Shown here: piece by piece, positions 59,897 through 64,000 of the stretch
Numbering within the stretch: the first letter of the stretch is position 1
Layout of the letters: each line of letters begins with the position of its first letter
The notes under the pieces: generated by a model
What the model was told of the DNA's origin: nothing
The model's database searches: none
Seen by the model: only the letters and a program-made list of their open reading frames with translations
Made by a program: the position numbers and the translations under genes
Source: Prosopocoilus inquinatus
Lineage: Eukaryota; Arthropoda; Insecta; Coleoptera; Lucanidae
Length of the DNA stretch: 64,000 nucleotides
Assembly (NCBI GenBank): GCA_036172665.1
Contig: CM069871.1
Span: 2,914,001-2,978,000, forward strand
Direction: 5' to 3'

Positions 59897-61453
59897 ACAG
59901 GGTGTCCCAACTGTGTGTTCTCGGGCTATATCTCGATAACTACTACAGATATAAAAAAAGTTTCAATACATTTTTATTTTAAAATTTAAAGGTCTACGAT
60001 ATAAAATTATTTTCACCTATACAGGGTGAATCAAAACAGCGTTACTGAATGCAACTTTTTTATTTCAAACGGCACACCCTATACATGATATCAAATTTGA
60101 ATTGCCCATAAAATTCTACACATTTTTTATGTACCATAATCTATGTCTAATTCTAACCGTTCTGAAGATATTTAACATTTTATCTAAAAACTGTCGCTTG
60201 CAGCCATTATTTTATTTATGCATATTCTATTTATTTTTAACTTTAGAGAAATGATTTTCGACGCAGATGTAGTTGGTACTTTAGCTTATTCTAAGGCATT
60301 ATTAAATGTATTTTTATAGTTACAGGGTGATCATGGTACTTAGCAAAATATTAGAAATTTCAAAATGACATAAGTCAAATTTCTTAAATAGCATGCCCTA
60401 TATTTTTATATCCTAAATTGTTCGTCTAATACAGTACTTTCGTTTTTGTCATGCATGTTCTATACCTATCTGCAATATTTTTCGAGGGCCTTATATCCAT
60501 TTGAGTTATTTTTTTTAAAACGTATAATTGTATAAGGTGGCTGTGGAAAACAGTTAAACTAATTATTGATGTCAGCTGGTTCGTTTATTTTCCATAGCCG
60601 CCTTAGACAATTACTCGTTTTAAAACAAATAATTCATACAGGTCTGGGGTTTTAAAAAAATATAGCAGATAGGTGTAAGACATGCAAGACAAAAACGAAA
60701 GTACTGTATTAGACGAACAATTTAGGATACAAAAATATACACAGAAAAAAATGAGTAGTAAAAAGTAACACAATTGTAGTAAAAATGGAGACAGACACAA
60801 ATTATAGCAAATATTAGAAGAATTGTAATAAATTTTACGATAAGAATAGAGTCCTGCCTCACAATTGTATGAACAATTCCTACAATCCTACGAATATCTC
60901 CTACAATTTGTTTCTGTCTCCATTTTTACTACAACTTTTTTTTCTGTGTAGGGCATGCTATTTAAGAAATTTGACTTATGTCATTTTGAAATTTCCGATA
61001 TTTTGGTTAGTACCATGATCACCCTGTAACCATAAAAATACCTTTAATAGTGGTTTAGAATAAGTTAAAGTATCAACTACATCTGTACCGAAAATCTTTT
61101 CTCTAAAGTTAAAAATAAACAAAATATGAATAAATAAAATAATGACTGCAGTCGTCAGTTTTTTGATAAAACGTTAAATATCTTCAAAACGGTTAGATTT
61201 AGACATAGATTATGGTAAATAAAAAATGTGTAGAATTTTATGTGCAATCCAAATTTAACATCGTATATAGGGTACGCCATTTGAAATAAAAAAGTTGCAT
61301 TCAGTACCGCTGTTTTGATTCACCCTGTACTGGTGAAAATAATTTTATGTTGTAGACCTCTAAATTTTAAAACAAAAATGTTCTAAAACTTTTTTTGTAG
61401 CTGCGCTAGTTATCGAGATATAGCCCGAGAACGCACTATTGAGACACCCTGTA
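59897..61453. mobile_element. 1.56-kb concentric foldback, ACAGGGTG ends
   Basis: The left end is TACAGGGTGTCCCAACTGTG; the right end is the complement, closing with GAGACACCCTGTA. Three nested pairs of ACAGGGTG/CACCCTGT occur: 59897/61452, 60021/61328 and 60322/61027. All share one centre near 60570 once the 211 bp of inserted sequence in the right arm are removed. The arms are inverted repeats almost to the centre. No coding capacity. Confidence 0.9.
60740..60948. mobile_element. 209-bp palindromic MITE nested in the foldback, TA duplication
   Basis: Ends are CACAGAAAAAAA and TTTTTTTTCTGTG, and the two halves are imperfect inverted repeats (GTAGTAAAAATGGAGACAGA both ways). It is flanked by TA on both sides. 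The opposite foldback arm (about 60390-60420) preserves the uninterrupted site, with a single TA, so boundaries and target duplication are certain. Confidence 0.93.
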
Positions 61454-64000
61454 TATAAATAAGAAAACTGAAATAAAAACTTATTATTGAATAGAAAAAG
61501 GTAGTGGCGCTTCGGTTAGATTTTTCAAAAAAAATATCCGCACTAGTTTTGTTTCTTGAATGTGACGCGATCGTCTCTTGTTTATGAATTATCGTTTTTA
61601 AGTTTGCAACTCAAACATTTCCGTCGCTTTTTGATTTTTTTGTGATCGTCATTTGCTTCCATCTTCAAAATTTCTGTCACTTTCTGAATTTTCTTGGGTA
61701 CCGTTGCCGTTATTGTTTAAAAAGGAACACCGTTTCGAATTATGTAATAATTTGTTTTTCTTTTCTTTTTTTTTTGCTTATCTCTTGAAATTGTTTCGTT
61801 CCCTTTCGTATTTCTTTGTGGTTTTTCGTGGTGAAGTTTACAATCGTCGTTTGTTTTTTTTTTTCATTTTCGTACTGAAATTAATTAATCAAAAATGTTG
61901 TTCACTTCTTTTTCCTCCGCGAATAATAATTAGTCATTTGTTTTTTTCTTGTTCTCTTCGGAAATTTTTATTTCGTAAATAAGTATTATGAAAGAGATTT
62001 GTTTTTGTTTGTTGATTATTGTATTTTTAGTCTTGAATGTTCTTTATTATTTTTTTTTAATTTTAAATCTACAATTCGTTTTGAGTTATTTTAATCTATG
62101 TGCATAATCATCGTCATTTGTTTTTCTTACTTTAGTCAGATTTTTTTTTAATTTATAGTGGTTTTCTCGACTGTCAAAATTTTTTTCATTTTTTTAAAAT
62201 TACTTCCAATTTTACAAAAATTAAACAATCAAATTATTGTAATTTCTTTGTAAATTTTAATTTTTCTATCGTCTTTGTGGGTCATTAAAAATGTTTTTTT
62301 TTTGTTTCTGATTGTTAAACCTTTTTCTGTCTTATTGTTTGAAAATGTAGCCGTCATCTTTTGTTCCCAGGAATTTGAAGAATTCTCTGTAATTTAATGA
62401 GTTTTTGCAATTTTTCCCTTTTTCCTTTTTGTTTGAATTTATCCCTGGGTTTAACGATTTTTTTCCCTAAGTTGGCAACACACTATATTTTTCCGAGGAA
62501 ATAACTTTTTGCCTTTTTTTTCTAATAATACAACGAATCTTGTCATTTTGTCAGTTAGTTCCACTTAACGACAAAAGCAGCGCTACTTCGATACTAACAA
62601 AGAGAATTTGTTTCCTGTTACTATTACCTGAAAAGTAATACCTTTTCAATCGTATTAGGAAAAATACGGACATTTATTAAAAACGGACCGGACACACGGA
62701 CGCTTCCTGAATAACGTACAGTCGCGATCAAGCTAACCGAGACCGATTGACAGTTCTGTAACCCTTACTACCAGCGTCAATAAGGGCGCAGTTAGCGTAC
62801 AGCGGTCTTGATTACGATGATCGCGACGGTACAGTCCGTTGTAAGAACGGACGTATGGCAACCCTATCACGAGTGCAAACACGTGACTGTTATATTGTAC
62901 CGTCCTATACTTAAATCATCGGTAATAGGGTTTAATTTTGTAATGGAAGAATGGCGCACACACCCCCAAAAATCGCGTCTGCATTAATAAAAGTGGATGC
63001 CTTGTTCATATAATTTAATTTGATTTGATTTAATATAAAATAATGTGTGGTTAGGGTTTGGGTACCCTTCAGAACCAACTGCATCGTCTTTCCACCAAAG
63101 GGACAACAAACTGGTAGTTTGCACGCCTGAATTATTCTTGGCTTATTAAGTATATAGTTAATACAATATAAGCAACAAAAGTGACAGATGCAACTTCACA
63201 TACTCCATCACCCTCTCATTCTTGCTCGCACTGTATATGGCGTAGTCGGGTACGCTCAGTTTATTCAAGAGTTTAGCTTTGAAATAGTAATAAATTAAAT
63301 ACAACCTTGAATATTTCAACTCACGGGGGGGAGGAGGGGATGTTACGAACTTCTTAGACAGACAGTTCCATTATTAATATTAAAAACTTGGTCTGGACGT
63401 AGGTGCCGACCTATAAGGATGCTTTTAAAATATTAACGAGAGTCTAACATTGTGAACGGCGACTTCCCATTTTCATTTTACGAAAGAAAAATTAGGAATT
63501 AATGGAGTGCTTTAATTAAAACGTGGAGTAATAACTTGACTGGAAGAAAGGGGGCGCGCAGTTGACTTTTGTAATTTCCCTTCGTAACTGGAAAAGTTAC
63601 TTTCTTTTTAATTTTAATTTTTTAACGTTTCAACCGCTTGCTTCATCGGACCGGATATACAGGGCTGCAACTAATTAAATGGGGATCTCGTAAACTATAA
63701 GAGATGCAAAGGTGGTTAAATTATAGAAAAGTTGCGCTGTCTTGAGTTCTTAAAATATGTGCAAAAAAATCTTTGCTATTTTCATTCGTTTTTGAAATAT
63801 CTTCAAAAACTTCTCCTCATTCTCGAAAATTTCGAATATCTTCTTTATTTCTTAAGATAAAATCATGAAATTCGATGTTTTTTACATTAAATTCGATGAA
63901 CAACCTCATGCAGTTCGAAGAAATAGGTTAGGTTTGACAATTTCGTAGATACGACTGTCAACTGTTCTTTTCTTATGGACGCCACCTTAGATATTCGTAG
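61454..64000. other. T-rich unique sequence at the right edge
   Basis: T/TTC-rich low-complexity sequence up to about 62560. Then more balanced sequence with an imperfect inverted repeat GTACAGTCGCGATCA (62718) against TGATCGCGACGGTAC (62818). A G-rich GGGGGGGAGGAGGGG tract lies near 63325 and ATATACAGGGCTGC near 63656. No gene or start exon was found. Confidence 0.45.

Overview
This is an AT-rich animal genomic window. It carries one recognisable gene: part of an insect nicotinic acetylcholine receptor (nAChR) alpha subunit on the minus strand. Six coding exons lie in transcript order at 53290-53151, 40319-40275, 32712-32603, 27331-27151, 12121-12006 and 7622-7454. Every junction has AG/GT splice sites, and all six join in one continuous frame of 253 residues. 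They cover the mature N-terminus, the whole ligand-binding domain (Cys-loop, adjacent cysteines of loop C) and transmembrane segment 1. Residue choices recalled from insect subunits fit alpha3 best. The signal-peptide exon was not found and may lie in 53291-64000 or beyond. The exons for TM2, TM3, the cytoplasmic loop and TM4 are presumably beyond position 1 of the window. The receptor family and intron pattern point to an insect; a beetle is possible but unproven.

The other ~63 kb is intron or upstream sequence. It is dominated by local tandem arrays, each a different family and mostly confined to one stretch: a 186-bp satellite (1-1530); a 1.39-kb higher-order repeat with tRNA-like segments (3540-7080); A-rich/T-rich degenerate repeats carrying TCAAGGTCA (15.4-17.5 and 23.6-26.4 kb) plus a related A-rich block at 8.4-9.9 kb; a ~150-bp array (12.8-13.56 kb); a 477-bp array (20.8-23.1 kb); an array with a 1457-bp higher-order period (28.5-32.0 kb); a ~465-bp array (33.0-37.2 kb); a 277-bp array (38.3-39.3 kb); ten 283-bp units (40.67-43.5 kb); two head-to-head arrays of a 180/360-bp dimer (44.7-48.0 and 48.7-50.85 kb); and a ~380-bp array (54.4-57.0 kb).

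Between the arrays are foldback or MITE-like elements. The best are long palindromes with ACAGGGTG termini at 11096-11907, 58379-59033 and 59897-61453. The last contains a separate 209-bp palindromic element flanked by TA, whose empty site is preserved on the opposite arm.

The most notable unexplained signals are short motifs shared by otherwise unrelated repeat families: 22 co-oriented copies of AGATGGCGC (CTCF-like core), over 20 copies of TCAAGGTCA (FTZ-F1/ERR-type half-site), and an AP-1-like ATGACTCAT in nine of ten units of the 283-bp array. No second protein-coding gene, intact tRNA, rRNA or CRISPR array could be supported.
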